Positions 42,644 through 52,725 of a stretch of 64,000 bases of DNA are shown in pieces. How positions within the stretch are numbered: position 1 is the stretch's first letter; the number at the start of each line of letters is the position of its first letter. The notes beneath the pieces were generated by a model. The model was given only the letters and a program-made list of their open reading frames with translations, did no database searches and was not told where the DNA came from. A program made the position numbers and the translations under genes. The stretch lies in assembly GCA_001247695.2 (NCBI GenBank), contig LGRX02015171.1:1-64000 (forward strand). The letters run 5' to 3'. The DNA is from Cymbomonas tetramitiformis (lineage: Eukaryota > Chlorophyta > Pyramimonadophyceae > Pyramimonadales > Pyramimonadaceae).

Positions 42644-44450
42644 CTAAGCAACATTGGGAAGGGCAGGGGCACACTTCGTGGGATGCGCCGCCATGGCTCT
42701 GTGATTTGTTTGATCCACAACGAGGTCCACCAGCTTATCGTCGTCGAAGCTGGGATCCATGAACTTCCCAATGCGTGTGACCACTTCCCTTGGGCGCTCG
42801 AGCAAATCCTCGAAGAATATGAACAAAACGTCCTCGTCGTTGCGATGCGACCACCAATTTCGTGCGTCACGCAACCGATCTTTCACTGCGAGCACTCGAC
42901 ATAAGCCATCATTTCCCCAGAACCTAGGTCGTATATTCGTTATATGAACGATGTGGGTCGACCGCAGAGGAACGACTCGGTACCAGGTGCCGTGATTTTC
43001 GGGACACCAGAATGGTGCAAAGATTGAATGTAGTCACTGATAGCCCGTCGTAGTTGCAACAAACGAAGGCCAAAAAAAAATATGATAAAGGCGGGGGACG
43101 GATGTAGGTCGGCACTTTACAGTTCAAAGTGGATGGACTTCACCGATGAAATGGCAAACACGCCCACACTGACTGTTTTTGAGCACTATGAAATTTCAGT
43201 TGAGATTCCATTCTTCACCAACCGTACGGCTTCACGGTCTGTCCATAAGGCTGTGGTGCTGGTCGAGAGCGGTTTAGCATGTACCTTCGCCAGTGAGGAT
43301 CAGCATTTCCAAGAATTCTAGCGCACGGGCGGTGGAAATCCCCATTCTTGGTAAGGCGAACTTGCAAAAACTTAGCATCGTGTCCGCCATGTTGCGGAAG
43401 CAGAATATCTTTTTGGTTCCCGTCGGTACTAAGTGATAAGGCAGATGTGACTTGAACACGCGTGGATTCGCCACATGCTCTGCGTTTAAGTCGGTGCCTG
43501 CGTTTGACACAGCGTAGCAAGTCCTACCTTCAAGGTTTCAATTAATCTCACGTGCAACCAGCAGTGCAACTTACATACTTTCTGCCGCGAAGCTATTCAA
43601 AATTCAGATTGAAGAGGGCAGATTTCGACGGTGTCGTACCGAGAAGGTAGCTGGCTCGCTCGATCCATGGCATTATGTCGTTTTGGTCGTCGAAGTCAAA
43701 TGGTCTTCCCTTGACACGAATTTGATGGCATATTTGCTGCATAACGCCAAAACATATTCGCTGAGCGAGTCGCACGCCTGCTTTGGTCTCTGAAGCAGGC
43801 CTATCGAAACTTGTCTCGTGCTCACATTGCAATGTTCGCTACATTCTCAGGCTGACATGCAGCTCGTTCCCTAGTGGGCATTAAAAAACCTGATACTTTT
43901 GTTCGAGAAAAATGTTTCTTCAAACTTGTCTCGTTGATATGTGCGGGCGTATATGTGGGCGTGTGTGTACAAGCGTATGTGTCCCGCTCGCACGCGTGCG
44001 TAAATTTGTCCACGTGCATTCAGGTTTTACGAATATGGTAAAGTTCACCCAAGTTATCGGATTGGCTTTTACCTGGACCCAGGTCGTACCACTTTTAGCG
44101 GGAATAGCACATATGACATCACTAATCCTTGGCTTGAACTTTTTCAGGCCTTTCTTGTCGTAGAACACCCCAGTCTTCACCTTCATCGCAGTAGGGGTCA
44201 GGTACGATATCAATCGAAACATTCGGTATCTCAGCACAAGTCTACTAACGTGTTCCGAGGGAATCTCATTTAGCTTTCCCAAGGCGTCTTCTCTCGGCAG
44301 GTCTTGAGTTGCAGGTCCATCAAGCGGGATAACAGGTGTGTTCTCAATGTCCGAGTAGGGAACCACGCTATTTCCGCTTCGACAACACGGCATCTTGCTC
44401 TTCAAGGCTTGTGGGGCGATCTTCAATACTCCGACGTACACAGGCTTCAA
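42644..44450 (-). CDS. PAPS-dependent sulfotransferase, multi-exon
   Basis: Cytosolic-type (SULT) sulfotransferase transferring sulfate from PAPS. Exon 1 (44073 upstream to 44450 or to an internal Met at 44394) ends with the PAPS 5'-phosphosulfate loop in IPAKSGTTWVQ. Exon 2 begins at 43736 in phase with QICHQIRVKGRPFDFDDQND and MPWIERASYLLG. Exon 3 (43285-43497) has NPRVFKSHLPYHLVPTGTKK and FCFRNMADTMLSF, the 3'-phosphate-binding region. The last exon (42644 to about 42890) has NWWSHRNDEDVLFIFFEDLL and REVVTRIGKFM. The central exon linking exon 3 to the last was not resolved, and the C-terminal RKG loop is not evident, so the model is incomplete or the gene is degraded. Confidence 0.7.
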
Positions 44451-44529
44451 GAAAACTTACACTCTGCTGCGGTTTTAGTAAGCGGTTGGCATGCAAGTCG
44501 CGTGAGTTTCCAGCTCGTCGTGTACTGAG

Positions 44530-45420
44530 AGTTCAACTTCTTTAAACACGAGCGCGTTTTAAACCTTTACCATCAAGCGCCTCTTGCCACGTGTTCTGGA
44601 AAATCATCGTATTCTAATTTTTGCAGTGCAAATTTCAAAAGACGTCTAATAACGCAGTTTCAACGTCAGACAAAGCTCTACAAACTTACCAGACATGGAT
44701 AGCAACTCTGTGTCGTTCGCACTTCCATTCGGTTCGGTTGAGGGCCGTTTTTAAAGTCCGTTTTATTAAGTGGGAGATCCTTAGGGGTGCCCAACTAAAG
44801 TTGAGCCGTCCAATGTTTTCAGATCGGGAACATCGGAAGGTCCGAAGAGATTCCTGGGGAGCAACAAAGGAATGTATCGTATTTTGATCTCTGGAATCGT
44901 ATATGGACTGTCGGATTCGGAAAATTGCCACTGTTAAAAATGAACGGACCAGTTTAAGTTGGGCAGCTCTAGAGATCCTTCGCTTGTTACGCGTAACAAT
45001 CGAAACTAGCTACTACCGACGCGAGGGGTGAGGAAACGCTGACTGAAACTGTTTCCCGACCTTCTTTTTCAGAAGCGAGGCTATTGGATGATGGCTTCAT
45101 CTCGGAAATCGACACAGGATCTGAACTTCAAATGCACATTTATGACTGGTTGCATTTCGGCAATTCCTCGTCATTAACACGTATCTCGATCCATAAACCG
45201 AAATTTATATCGCACAATGAAATCAGGATTGAAATTATACCGAGCCGAAGGGAATCCTTCTGTCTCGTAGGCATTTATATCTCAGGAGTTTCAATTCGAA
45301 CTACAAAGCTCAGCTCGAGCTGCTCGTGCTCTCTCCAAGCGAAACGACAGCTTTATATACATTATACATATTGCGTGGCAAACTTCAGCGGGACCGAAAG
45401 GCAATTTTAGCTAACTACAA
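44530..45420. other. Gene-less stretch
   Basis: No supported gene between the sulfotransferase promoter and the tandem repeat that precedes the giant-virus region. Confidence 0.4.
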
Positions 45421-45424
45421 AGTT

Positions 45425-45858
45425 TCGAATAGGACTTAGGAAGATTCCGCCGAAGTCGCGACCTCAGCAGATAACCGAGTACGGAGGAGACCCAATCTGT
45501 TCGTGTGAGGGATGCAGGCTTGGCGCGCTGGAGCTAGCGTTGCCAACGCGAGAGGGCAGTTCAAGGAATTTTGTTAATCATAGTGTTTTGAATAGGTATC
45601 AAGAAGAATTATCCGAAGTCGCGACCTCAACAGATAACCGAGTACGGAGGCGAGACCCAATTTGTTCGTGTGAGGGATGCAGGCTTGGCGTGTTGGAGCT
45701 AGCGTTGCCGACGTCAGAGGGCAGTTCAAGGAATTTTGTTAATCACAGTGTTTTGAATAGGTCTCCGCAAGAAGAATTATCCGAAGTCGCGACCTCAACA
45801 GGTAACCGAGTACGGAGGCGAGACCCAATTTGTTCGTGTGAGGGATGTAGGCTTGTGG
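45425..45858. repeat. Tandem repeat of about 165 bp, 2.6 copies
   Basis: GAAGTCGCGACCTCA(A)CAG recurs at about 45453, 45617 and 45786 (spacing 162-168), with the flanking GTGTGAGGGATGCAGGCTTG block. A 134-codon ORF at 45540 is a reading of the repeat. It ends 120 bp before the first giant-virus-like gene. Confidence 0.85.
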
Positions 45859-45979
45859 CTACTACCCAAATTATTGGTCCTACGAAGGCGCTAAAAATTA
45901 CGTTATATATACCTGTAGTAATCACACGTACAATATTATTCTGAACTTCGTAAATGCTTCGATTCAAACGCGCGAAGAA

Positions 45980-48052
45980 ATGCCAGGAAAAAGGAAACCC
46001 CCGCCTCCTCTGTGCCCGATCGTCGCGGGTTTGGTGGTATCGATTGTCGTCCTAGGATTTGTCGCGGGTATAACTTACTCGAGCCTCGCATCCGGCAGCG
46101 ATTCCGAGGTTCACACCACCGATGTCGCGTGCAAATTCGAATCCGACTTTTACGACAAATACGTTTCGAATCGAACGTTCCGCAGAATATTCGAGCTCGA
46201 GCATCTGCAGCAGCACGACGCCTACGTGCGCCGGTTGGGAGCAGCGGTGCGCACTCACACCCGCACGGACCTTGTTAGCGTCGCGCGCGGGTCGGTGATT
46301 ACCAAGGTCAAGGCAGAATATCGCGCTCGCGCGGACGCTGAGGTCGTCGCCCGCAACATGATCGTCGACGGTGCGACGGCGGTGTATCCCAAATTCAAAG
46401 AATACGGCGCGTATCGTCTGCAAGAGGTGGACGTGGATGGCGCTCCCGTGTACGAATACCATTCCCCACTTTCGCCTCCGCCCCCTTCTCCACCACCGCC
46501 ACCGCCTCCGCCTTCGCCTTCGCCTTCGCCTCCGCCTCTGCCTCCGTCTCCGCCTCCGCCTCCGCCTCCGCCTCCGGCCCCTTCTCCACCACCGCCTCCG
46601 CCTCCGCCTTCGCCTTCGCCTTCGCCTCCGCCTCGCCTCTCCGTCTCCGCCTCCGNNNNNNNNNNNNNNNNNNNNNNNNNNNNNNNNNNNNNNNNNNNNN
46701 NNNNNNNNNNNNNNNNNNNNNNNNNNNNNNNNNNNNNNNNNNNNNNNNNNNNNNNNNNNNNNNNNNNNNNNNNNNNNNNNNNNNNNNNNNNNNNNNNNNN
46801 NNNNNNNNNNNNNNNNNNNNNNNNNNNNNNNNNNNNNNNNNNNNNNNNNNNNNNNNNNNNNNNNNNNNNNNNNNNNNNNNNNNNNNNNNNNNNNNNNNNN
46901 NNNNNNNNNNNNNNNNNNNNNNNNNNNNNNNNNNNNNNNNNNNNNNNNNNNNNNNNNNNNNNNNNNNNNNNNNNNNNNNNNNNNNNNNNNNNNNNNNNNN
47001 NNNNNNNNNNNNNNNNNNNNNNNNNNNNNNNNNNNNNNNNNNNNNNNNNNNNNNNNNNNNNNNNNNNNNNNNNNNNNNNNNNNNNNNNNNNNNNNNNNNN
47101 NNNNNNNNNNNNNNNNNNNNNNNNNNNNNNNNNNNNNNNNNNNNNNNNNNNNNNNNNNNNNNNNNNNNNNNNNNNNNNNNNNNNNNNNNNNNNNNNNNNN
47201 NNNNNNNNNNNNNNNNNNNNNNNNNNNNNNNNNNNNNNNNNNNNNNNNNNNNNNNNNNNNNNNNNNNNNNNNNNNNNNNNNNNNNNNNNNNNNNNNNNNN
47301 NNNNNNNNNNNNNNNNNNNNNNNNNNNNNNNNNNNNNNNNNNNNNNNNNNNNNNNNNNNNNNNNNNNNNNNNNNNNNNNNNNNNNNNNNNNNNNNNNNNN
47401 NNNNNNNNNNNNNNNNNNNNNNNNNNNNNNNNNNNNNNNNNNNNNNNNNNNNNNNNNNNNNNCTCCGCCTCCGCTTTCGCCTCCGCCTCCGTCTCCGCCT
47501 CCGCCTTCGCCCCCGCCTCCGAGCCCGCCGCCGCCGCATCCACCACCGCCCGCCAGTGTGAGCGGCGGGGACTATGGCTGCGCTGACACAGACAAAACCA
47601 TGCGGTACGAGTGCCCTCTTGGCAGCGCGTACGCAAAAAGCATGCATGTAAGTTCAGGGAGTCTTATAGATAGTATTTCCTTTAAGTGCACCGACGGTGC
47701 TGATGTGTACATCGGTCAAAAACATGATCGGAATTGCATGGTGTTCGACAAAACCAACACTTACACTACCAACCCACCGTTTGGCGCTGCCTTGGACGTG
47801 GAGACGTACACGTACGGAACATCCTGCAACCACGATTTAAATTTCGCTTGGATGGAATCGCCAAACGGTTTATGCACTTCAGGCCATTGCCGCTCAACTG
47901 GAGATTCCGGCTGTTACCAGTTGTCCCGCATTCAATGCCCGCAGTCGTACGAGCCGGTGGGATTCACGCACGTAAGACAGGATACTAACGGCGAGGGTCC
48001 ACTAATCGGATTTTCTTTGTTATGCAAACATCACGACGTGTTACAGCCATAG
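45980..48052 (+). CDS. Membrane-anchored proline-rich protein with Cys-rich C-terminal domain
   Basis: N-terminal cytoplasmic KRKPPPPL, then a transmembrane anchor (IVAGLVVSIVVLGFVAGITY), a globular helical region of about 130 residues with one Cys, then a very long Pro/Ser (PPPPSPPPP) stalk interrupted by an assembly gap, and a C-terminal domain of about 160 residues with around ten Cys (GGDYGCADTD ... SIQ/ISFKCTDGADVYIG ... GFSLLCKH). It looks like a type II surface protein: anchor, stiff hydroxyproline-like rod, and a lectin-like head resembling algal pherophorin/jacalin-type folds (inference). The frame is the same on both sides of the gap as given, but gap length is not reliable. Confidence 0.65.
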   Translation: MPGKRKPPPPLCPIVAGLVVSIVVLGFVAGITYSSLASGSDSEVHTTDVACKFESDFYDKYVSNRTFRRIFELEHLQQHDAYVRRLGAAVRTHTRTDLVSVARGSVITKVKAEYRARADAEVVARNMIVDGATAVYPKFKEYGAYRLQEVDVDGAPVYEYHSPLSPPPPSPPPPPPPPSPSPSPPPLPPSPPPPPPPPPAPSPPPPPPPPSPSPSPPPRLSVSASXXXXXXXXXXXXXXXXXXXXXXXXXXXXXXXXXXXXXXXXXXXXXXXXXXXXXXXXXXXXXXXXXXXXXXXXXXXXXXXXXXXXXXXXXXXXXXXXXXXXXXXXXXXXXXXXXXXXXXXXXXXXXXXXXXXXXXXXXXXXXXXXXXXXXXXXXXXXXXXXXXXXXXXXXXXXXXXXXXXXXXXXXXXXXXXXXXXXXXXXXXXXXXXXXXXXXXXXXXXXXXXXXXXXXXXXXXXXXXXXXXXXXXXXXXXXXXXXXXXXXXXXXXXXXXPPPLSPPPPSPPPPSPPPPSPPPPHPPPPASVSGGDYGCADTDKTMRYECPLGSAYAKSMHVSSGSLIDSISFKCTDGADVYIGQKHDRNCMVFDKTNTYTTNPPFGAALDVETYTYGTSCNHDLNFAWMESPNGLCTSGHCRSTGDSGCYQLSRIQCPQSYEPVGFTHVRQDTNGEGPLIGFSLLCKHHDVLQP
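46656..47462. other. Assembly gap (807 N)
   Basis: A run of N inside the proline-rich repeat of the preceding gene; the sequence collapsed in a CCTCCGCCT-type simple repeat. Confidence 1.
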
Positions 48053-48099
48053 CTTCTATATATCCCGCGCACGGATGCGCACGCAGAATCAAGTTGAAA

Positions 48100-48234
48100 C
48101 AGGATATTCAATCCCCATTGTAAATATTCACTGACCGGGTTTACGGAAATAACCGTCTTCGATAGTCCTGGTATGGACCCAGATGCTTCCAGGGTGATTG
48201 GATTTACTTACAGTTGCCAAAAGTTAACCTAGGT
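48100..48234 (+). pseudogene. Relic of a second Cys-rich C-terminal domain
   Basis: Downstream of the proline-rich gene, the reading PDASRVIGFTYSCQKLT followed by TAG (48231-48233) mirrors the end of that gene (EGPLIGFSLLCKH). Upstream it is interrupted, so it is a fragment of a duplicated copy. Confidence 0.4.
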
Positions 48235-48525
48235 TTTTGCTATTTGTTTTTGCAAATTGAAATAACTGTTGGGTGTTGACAGCGAATTACCATAAACTTA
48301 ATAAATTTTGATTGGGTTTTGTCAAAACCACATCAACAAAAGCGTGTCGCAGAATAATCGTGCTTGCGCGAAGCTTGAAAATGCAACATAGTAACAACTT
48401 TACATCTGCCTAATAGACAGTAGGAGCGCGCGTTTCACACGCCATAACCTAACCCGAAACAATCGTGTATGTATAAATACCTTGGTCGCGCATCGGTAAA
48501 ATAATTCGGTGGACGTTAAAAAATC

Positions 48526-48798
48526 ATGCCGAGCGTATGGTTGGCCCCGAAATCAAACTATCAACACTATCCCAACAGCTGCGGATGCTGCGCGTACTGC
48601 CAATGCGTAGACCGGGTACCGTGTAATTCGAGCGCGTACGCTTACTGCGGTCCGATAACAATCTTGTTGAGCATTTTTTTATTTCCCTGCAGCTGCTTCT
48701 TCCCTTGCGACGCGGTACCAGACGGAGTTGGTAGAAAACTGCAATTACCGGGGCAAGCCGGTGTCAAAATGCCGTCACGCCAAACAATGAGACGGTAA
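48526..48798 (+). CDS. Small Cys-rich membrane protein, 90 aa
   Basis: 90 residues. N-terminal Cys cluster (SCGCCAYCQCVDRVPC), then a hydrophobic Cys-containing segment (CGPITILLSIFLFPCSCFFP) likely in the membrane, then a basic tail. A TATAAATA box lies at 48472-48479, 46 bp upstream. No family recognised; the start has clear promoter support. Confidence 0.55.
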   Translation: MPSVWLAPKSNYQHYPNSCGCCAYCQCVDRVPCNSSAYAYCGPITILLSIFLFPCSCFFPCDAVPDGVGRKLQLPGQAGVKMPSRQTMRR

Positions 48799-48899
48799 GG
48801 TGCGTGCAGCACAACGTTGCAAGTCGGAGAGTTTAGCAACGTGGTTAGTAATCGACGATATAATCGTGTGTCGCAGTGACCTTACGGTCCGCATGACCG

Positions 48900-49238
48900 C
48901 TACGAAGCTACAGAGGTTGCAGTATCTTCGGGGTCTTGAAACCCGTCGATCGGGACGAAGGTTGCACTGGAATTTTCTACGCAAGATCGCTGTAGATGAT
49001 ATAAATTTATATAGTACATAAGCGGTCCGCGAAGCTCGTAGTGCTTAATCGCGTTCAAAAAAATAACATGATTCATGTCAAAAACTTTGAGACTATCATA
49101 AATTTCTTGCAATTCAATAACAGGTGTCGTGCAATTTTCAATGTACTCATCCAAATTGCTTAATACATTTTTAGATGGAATCTTCCTGAATTCCTTATTT
49201 AGTTCGCCTGTTGAATAGCACAAGGCATCATACGTCAC
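48900..49238 (-). pseudogene. Fragment without start codon
   Basis: An open frame of about 112 codons beginning at a GTG that overlaps the stop of the upstream HTH/MSV199 gene. The first 85 residues look protein-like (LSNLDEYIENCTTPVIELQE) but no ATG or promoter is present. Probably the remainder of a gene whose 5' part was lost. Confidence 0.3.
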
Positions 49239-50431
49239 TACGCAGTCTCGAGCGCGCGGCGCCGCTCCACCGTCGCCAGCCGTTTCTGCGAGCGGCGATG
49301 CGCGCTTTCCAGTTGACGCACGCGTTTACCGCACGGTACCGGGTTGCCTTTGTCGTCGTGGTTGGGTTTGTACTCCTGCAGCTGGTGAAAATTCGTGTAG
49401 GGCAGCGTGGCTATTTTAATCTCCTCGGCCAGTTTCCGAATGCTTTGCGCGGTCGGCGCGTCCATGTCGATCAGTTTTTTGCAGAAGGTGTCCGAGAATT
49501 GCTCGCGTACGTTGAGCTGTTTCTTGTTCATCGCCTCCGCGGCCGCGTTGACCCGAACGCCGTTCTCCTTGAGATACTGCCGGGTCCAGCCCTCAAAGTT
49601 CCACACGCTCTGGTTGTGGATGTTCTCCACCTCCTGGTACACGCGTGGATCCTTGACCCCCTTCGCCTTGATGATGCCGCGCATCACCTTTCCCATCTCC
49701 TTCTGGTCGCCGCGCGCCTCCTTCCACAGAGTCACCCATTCCGGCGGGCCGTTCGTCGCGCTGGTGTCGGTCCTCAACAGCACCTGGGTGTGCACGCCGT
49801 TCGCGTTGTCGTAGTTTTGCACAACCTCTCCGGCGAGCGTCAGATCGCCCTCGCGTACACGACGCTCCAGTTCGAGGTAGTATTGGCGGACGCGTTTGCC
49901 CTGCGCGGTGCGCGCCGACATGCAGATGGCTTTAAAGCAGTCCGCGGTGATCATGATCGTTTCGCAATTGCCGTGTTTTTCAAGCGGGCTGGTGATGTCC
50001 GGTGCAAAGTTTTCCAGCTTCATGGTGTAATCCACGTCCTCCTCACAATTTTCTAGCAGGTGAGCTTTTGCCTTAATTTTTTGGGTAAACCCCAACCACC
50101 CGTACGCCTTGTCAAAATCGATGACGAATAAACAAGCACATTGCTTTGTCTTCTCGTGCACCATTTTAAACATAGCCTCTATGTCAGTTTTCCAAATATG
50201 CACGACCTCGTCTTCGCGCGTATCCGCGTTCTTAGTGAACAGTTTGGTATTCAGCAAACTTAACTTTCCGTCGGCATGATCCGCAAGAAACCCATCCACG
50301 TCATAGTACCGCGTGTTCCCTTGTGTTCGTTTTGTAGTTATATATCCTTTATCGCTCCACCCGCGCAAAATCCGGCCTGATATGCCGAGTTTCGACGTAG
50401 CTATCTTTGTACTTACAAATTTTTGAGACAT
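49238..50431 (-). CDS. MerR-type HTH + MSV199 domain protein
   Basis: 397 residues. Residues 1-50 form a MerR/IS607-resolvase-like winged HTH (STKIATSKLGISGRILRGWS, then RYYDVDGFLADHADG). A linker NTKLFTKNADTREDEVVH follows and then an MSV199 domain (FDKAYGWLGFTQKIKAKAHL, ENFAPDITSPLEKHGNCETI, RVRQYYLELERRVRE), a NCLDV relative of Bro-N/KilA-N thought to act in DNA binding or host regulation. The C-terminal 180 residues are charged helices. A TATAAATA box lies at 50464-50471. It shares its HTH and linker almost identically with the two genes further right, indicating recent duplication. Confidence 0.75.
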   Translation of the reverse strand: MSQKFVSTKIATSKLGISGRILRGWSDKGYITTKRTQGNTRYYDVDGFLADHADGKLSLLNTKLFTKNADTREDEVVHIWKTDIEAMFKMVHEKTKQCACLFVIDFDKAYGWLGFTQKIKAKAHLLENCEEDVDYTMKLENFAPDITSPLEKHGNCETIMITADCFKAICMSARTAQGKRVRQYYLELERRVREGDLTLAGEVVQNYDNANGVHTQVLLRTDTSATNGPPEWVTLWKEARGDQKEMGKVMRGIIKAKGVKDPRVYQEVENIHNQSVWNFEGWTRQYLKENGVRVNAAAEAMNKKQLNVREQFSDTFCKKLIDMDAPTAQSIRKLAEEIKIATLPYTNFHQLQEYKPNHDDKGNPVPCGKRVRQLESAHRRSQKRLATVERRRALETA

Positions 50432-50463
50432 GTCTTGCGTTTATGAGACCTCCTTTGCACGTG

Positions 50464-50471
50464 TATTTATA
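50464..50471 (-). promoter_or_regulatory. TATAAATA box
   Basis: 33 bp upstream of the HTH/MSV199 start, in the context GACGGTATAAATACACGTGC shared with two paralogues. Confidence 0.6.
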
Positions 50472-50697
50472 CCGTCACGCAAAAATTTACCATTTTGTTC
50501 ACATGCACGGGTGCAACTTTTTTCACGCGAAGTGAAAATTTCTCACGCCGACGAACAATCGTAGCTTCACGTATCGGGAATTTTCCGGGTGCTACCAGAA
50601 CGTGGCGTGTCACGAAGTTGAGCAACACGCACAAAAATCAACGTTCGGGTTAAAATGCGCAGCGTGGATACCATTTACAACATCGGCAAAAAATCTT

Positions 50698-50729
50698 ACA
50701 TTTTCTCCCCCGACAGACGGAGAAAATGT
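50698..50729. repeat. Intergenic stem-loop, variant 1
   Basis: Perfect 11-bp stem ACATTTTCTCC / GGAGAAAATGT with a 10-base loop, preceded by GGCAAAAAATCTT. Confidence 0.7.
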
Positions 50730-51070
50730 TAATTTTTTTACCAGCGCAATAAATGGTATCGACGCTGCCTAATTCGACGCGACCGCTTATTTTTTATGCG
50801 TGTCGTGCAAAGTCGTGATCGCACGTCACGTTTTGTCAATGAATTTGTCAAAGTGAATGACGGTAAGTGGTGAAGCATACAGCACAGGCCGCGTTTACAT
50901 CATACCGCGTTCGTTTTTTCGTCTCCATTCTGCTAGCTCGCGACATCGTTTAGTGTACTTATGCACACAGTCGTTCTCAGTCTACAGAAGTTGGACTGAT
51001 CTGTGGCGACGTAGAAGAATACATGTAAAAACATATTATACGGGCACTGCGGACACCTCATCTAGTGTGC

Positions 51071-51342
51071 TCACAGCCGCAAACCCTCCAGGATCCGCTG
51101 CATAATCTCTCGATCCGCGTTGAAATATTGAGCAACCTGCCTCGTGTTGCCGCCAACCTTGCGAGTGCTGCGCGGCAGCTCGAAATCGGCGTGAGCCTCC
51201 GTCCACGCGCGAGCCATGCGCGAGCCGAAATTTTTCAGGATGTTCGCGCTCGGCGAAATGCCATTCTCCGTCAGAAACCGACTGATGGTTAACGTCGGAT
51301 TCGCGGGCGTGCCGCGGCGCCACCAAGCGGATTCCCACGCGT
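51071..51342 (-). pseudogene. Second copy of C-terminal domain, frameshifted from the KilA-N gene
   Basis: After the stop of the KilA-N/coiled-coil ORF, another frame continues for about 90 codons with a diverged copy of that protein's C-terminal domain (WWRRGTPANPTLTISRFL versus LWHKRGTPENADPTIADFL). It ends RQVAQYFNADREIMQRILEG. A one-base change near 51345-51360 would fuse both. Confidence 0.5.
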
Positions 51343-52725
51343 TCACCTGAGTAAACCGACCGCCACCGAACGCATCAACGGCCGATCCGCCTCGAAGTAG
51401 CGTTTGCAGCCGGGCGCGTGAAATCCGGTCTGCACGTTTTGCACCGTGCCGACTTGCTCCGGAATGGTTTGCACCCCGTGCGTTTTGCGCCAGGTTTTTG
51501 CCAGCCTGCGGCCGAACGTGTTCACGATGCCGGGTTTGGATTTGAGCATCTCCGAATATCGTGCGTGTTCGGGCTCGCTCGGATCCGCCAAAAAATCCGC
51601 GATCGTCGGATCCGCGTTTTCCGGGGTGCCTCGCTTGTGCCACAGCTCGAGCCATCGACGTTCCTCGGGCGTCACCTCGCGAGCGCCGTCGGCGTTGGCG
51701 GCCGGGACGGCCTCGTTTTCGTTGGTGTTGGTGTTGTTGTTGGTGGTGTTTACGCTGGGGTTGTTGGTGGGGCTGTTGTTCACCGTCACGTTCACGGCCG
51801 GCGCGGGGGGCGGTGCTGCGATCGCGGGCAGCGCCGAACTTGCGTCCACGCCGGTCGCCAGCTTCACCAAGTTCGTGACCATGTTGTGTATGTGCGCACG
51901 ATATACGCCCCGCTCAGCTTCTGAGAGGCCCGGTAATTCCAAGCAACTCTCGAGCATGGATTTGATGTCCAAAGAATTCTTGATTTTCAAGTCGCGTTCA
52001 AAAGTGATTTTCCGCTCCTGCATCTTGGTTTTGTGATCCTCACTTCGTTCCTGCAGCTGAAGCTTGCGTTCCTCACTTCGGTCCTGCAAATTGGTTTTGT
52101 GATCCTCGTCGAGTCGCTCCTGCTGACGTTGGTGTTCCTCACTTCGTTCCTGCATTTTGGTTTTGTGATCTTGCAGCTGAAGTCTGCGTTCCTGCATCTT
52201 AACGTCGTGCTCCTCGTCGAGTCGCTCCTGTTGACGCTTGCGTTCTTGCAATTCGCAATCCACCTCTTCGGAGTCGCGTTTGCGCTTGAGCTCCGAATCG
52301 GTCTGTCGCACCACCCACTCGTCGTCGGCTCCGGGTCGGCCTTCACGCGTAAGACCCTCCGTGTGCGTACCATGAAGCAGATCGTGGCGCTCAAGCACCT
52401 CCTTGGCGAGCGTCACGTCGCCTTGGCTATAGCGATAATAGACGATCGCCACCTCAGCGTGCTTGGCGGGCGAGATCCACTGGGCCAAGCAGAGGAAAAG
52501 CACGGGGTGCACAAAGATGGTAGGGTATCCTCTAGAACCCATATAGTGTTGTTCAATAATCGGCTTTTCCAGACGCGTTTCAAGCTCGTTGACAACTTTC
52601 TTGGTACTTTCAAGTCTGTAATAACTTTCCCAACGTTTGCCATTATTCCGACAAAACGAATGAACATTCGCATAATTGTTATCAATACAAATATCTGTGT
52701 CGATGTCGCAGTTGTATTCATACAC
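51343..52725 (-). CDS. KilA-N domain protein with long coiled coil, N-terminus lost
   Basis: 460 residues from a GTG; a stop lies immediately upstream and no ATG precedes the domain. KilA-N core: NNYANVHSFCRNNGKRWESY, then FVHPVLFLCLAQWISPAKHA. Next comes the linker shared by the whole family (EGLTREGRPGADDEWVVRQ), a coiled coil of repeated (L/K)QERSEEHK-type units, an Asn/Thr-rich spacer (NNSPTNNPSVNTTNNNTNTN), and a compact C-terminal domain with W..RGTP.N...I.DFL. KilA-N domains bind DNA in NCLDVs and phages. The frame of the HTH ORF just upstream stops 5 bp before, suggesting the two were once one HTH-KilA-N gene. Confidence 0.65.
   Translation of the reverse strand: MYEYNCDIDTDICIDNNYANVHSFCRNNGKRWESYYRLESTKKVVNELETRLEKPIIEQHYMGSRGYPTIFVHPVLFLCLAQWISPAKHAEVAIVYYRYSQGDVTLAKEVLERHDLLHGTHTEGLTREGRPGADDEWVVRQTDSELKRKRDSEEVDCELQERKRQQERLDEEHDVKMQERRLQLQDHKTKMQERSEEHQRQQERLDEDHKTNLQDRSEERKLQLQERSEDHKTKMQERKITFERDLKIKNSLDIKSMLESCLELPGLSEAERGVYRAHIHNMVTNLVKLATGVDASSALPAIAAPPPAPAVNVTVNNSPTNNPSVNTTNNNTNTNENEAVPAANADGAREVTPEERRWLELWHKRGTPENADPTIADFLADPSEPEHARYSEMLKSKPGIVNTFGRRLAKTWRKTHGVQTIPEQVGTVQNVQTGFHAPGCKRYFEADRPLMRSVAVGLLR

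Noticed and set aside
45540..45944. 134-codon ORF in the tandem repeat
   Set aside because: Repeat-derived, with frame kept only by chance between two units.
46052..47647. Long ORFs antisense or in other frames to the proline-rich gene
   Set aside because: They depend on the CCTCCG simple repeat and the N gap; Arg- or Leu-Arg-rich readings have no support.
49211..50056. Plus-strand ORF of 281 codons
   Set aside because: Shadow of the HTH/MSV199 gene on the other strand.
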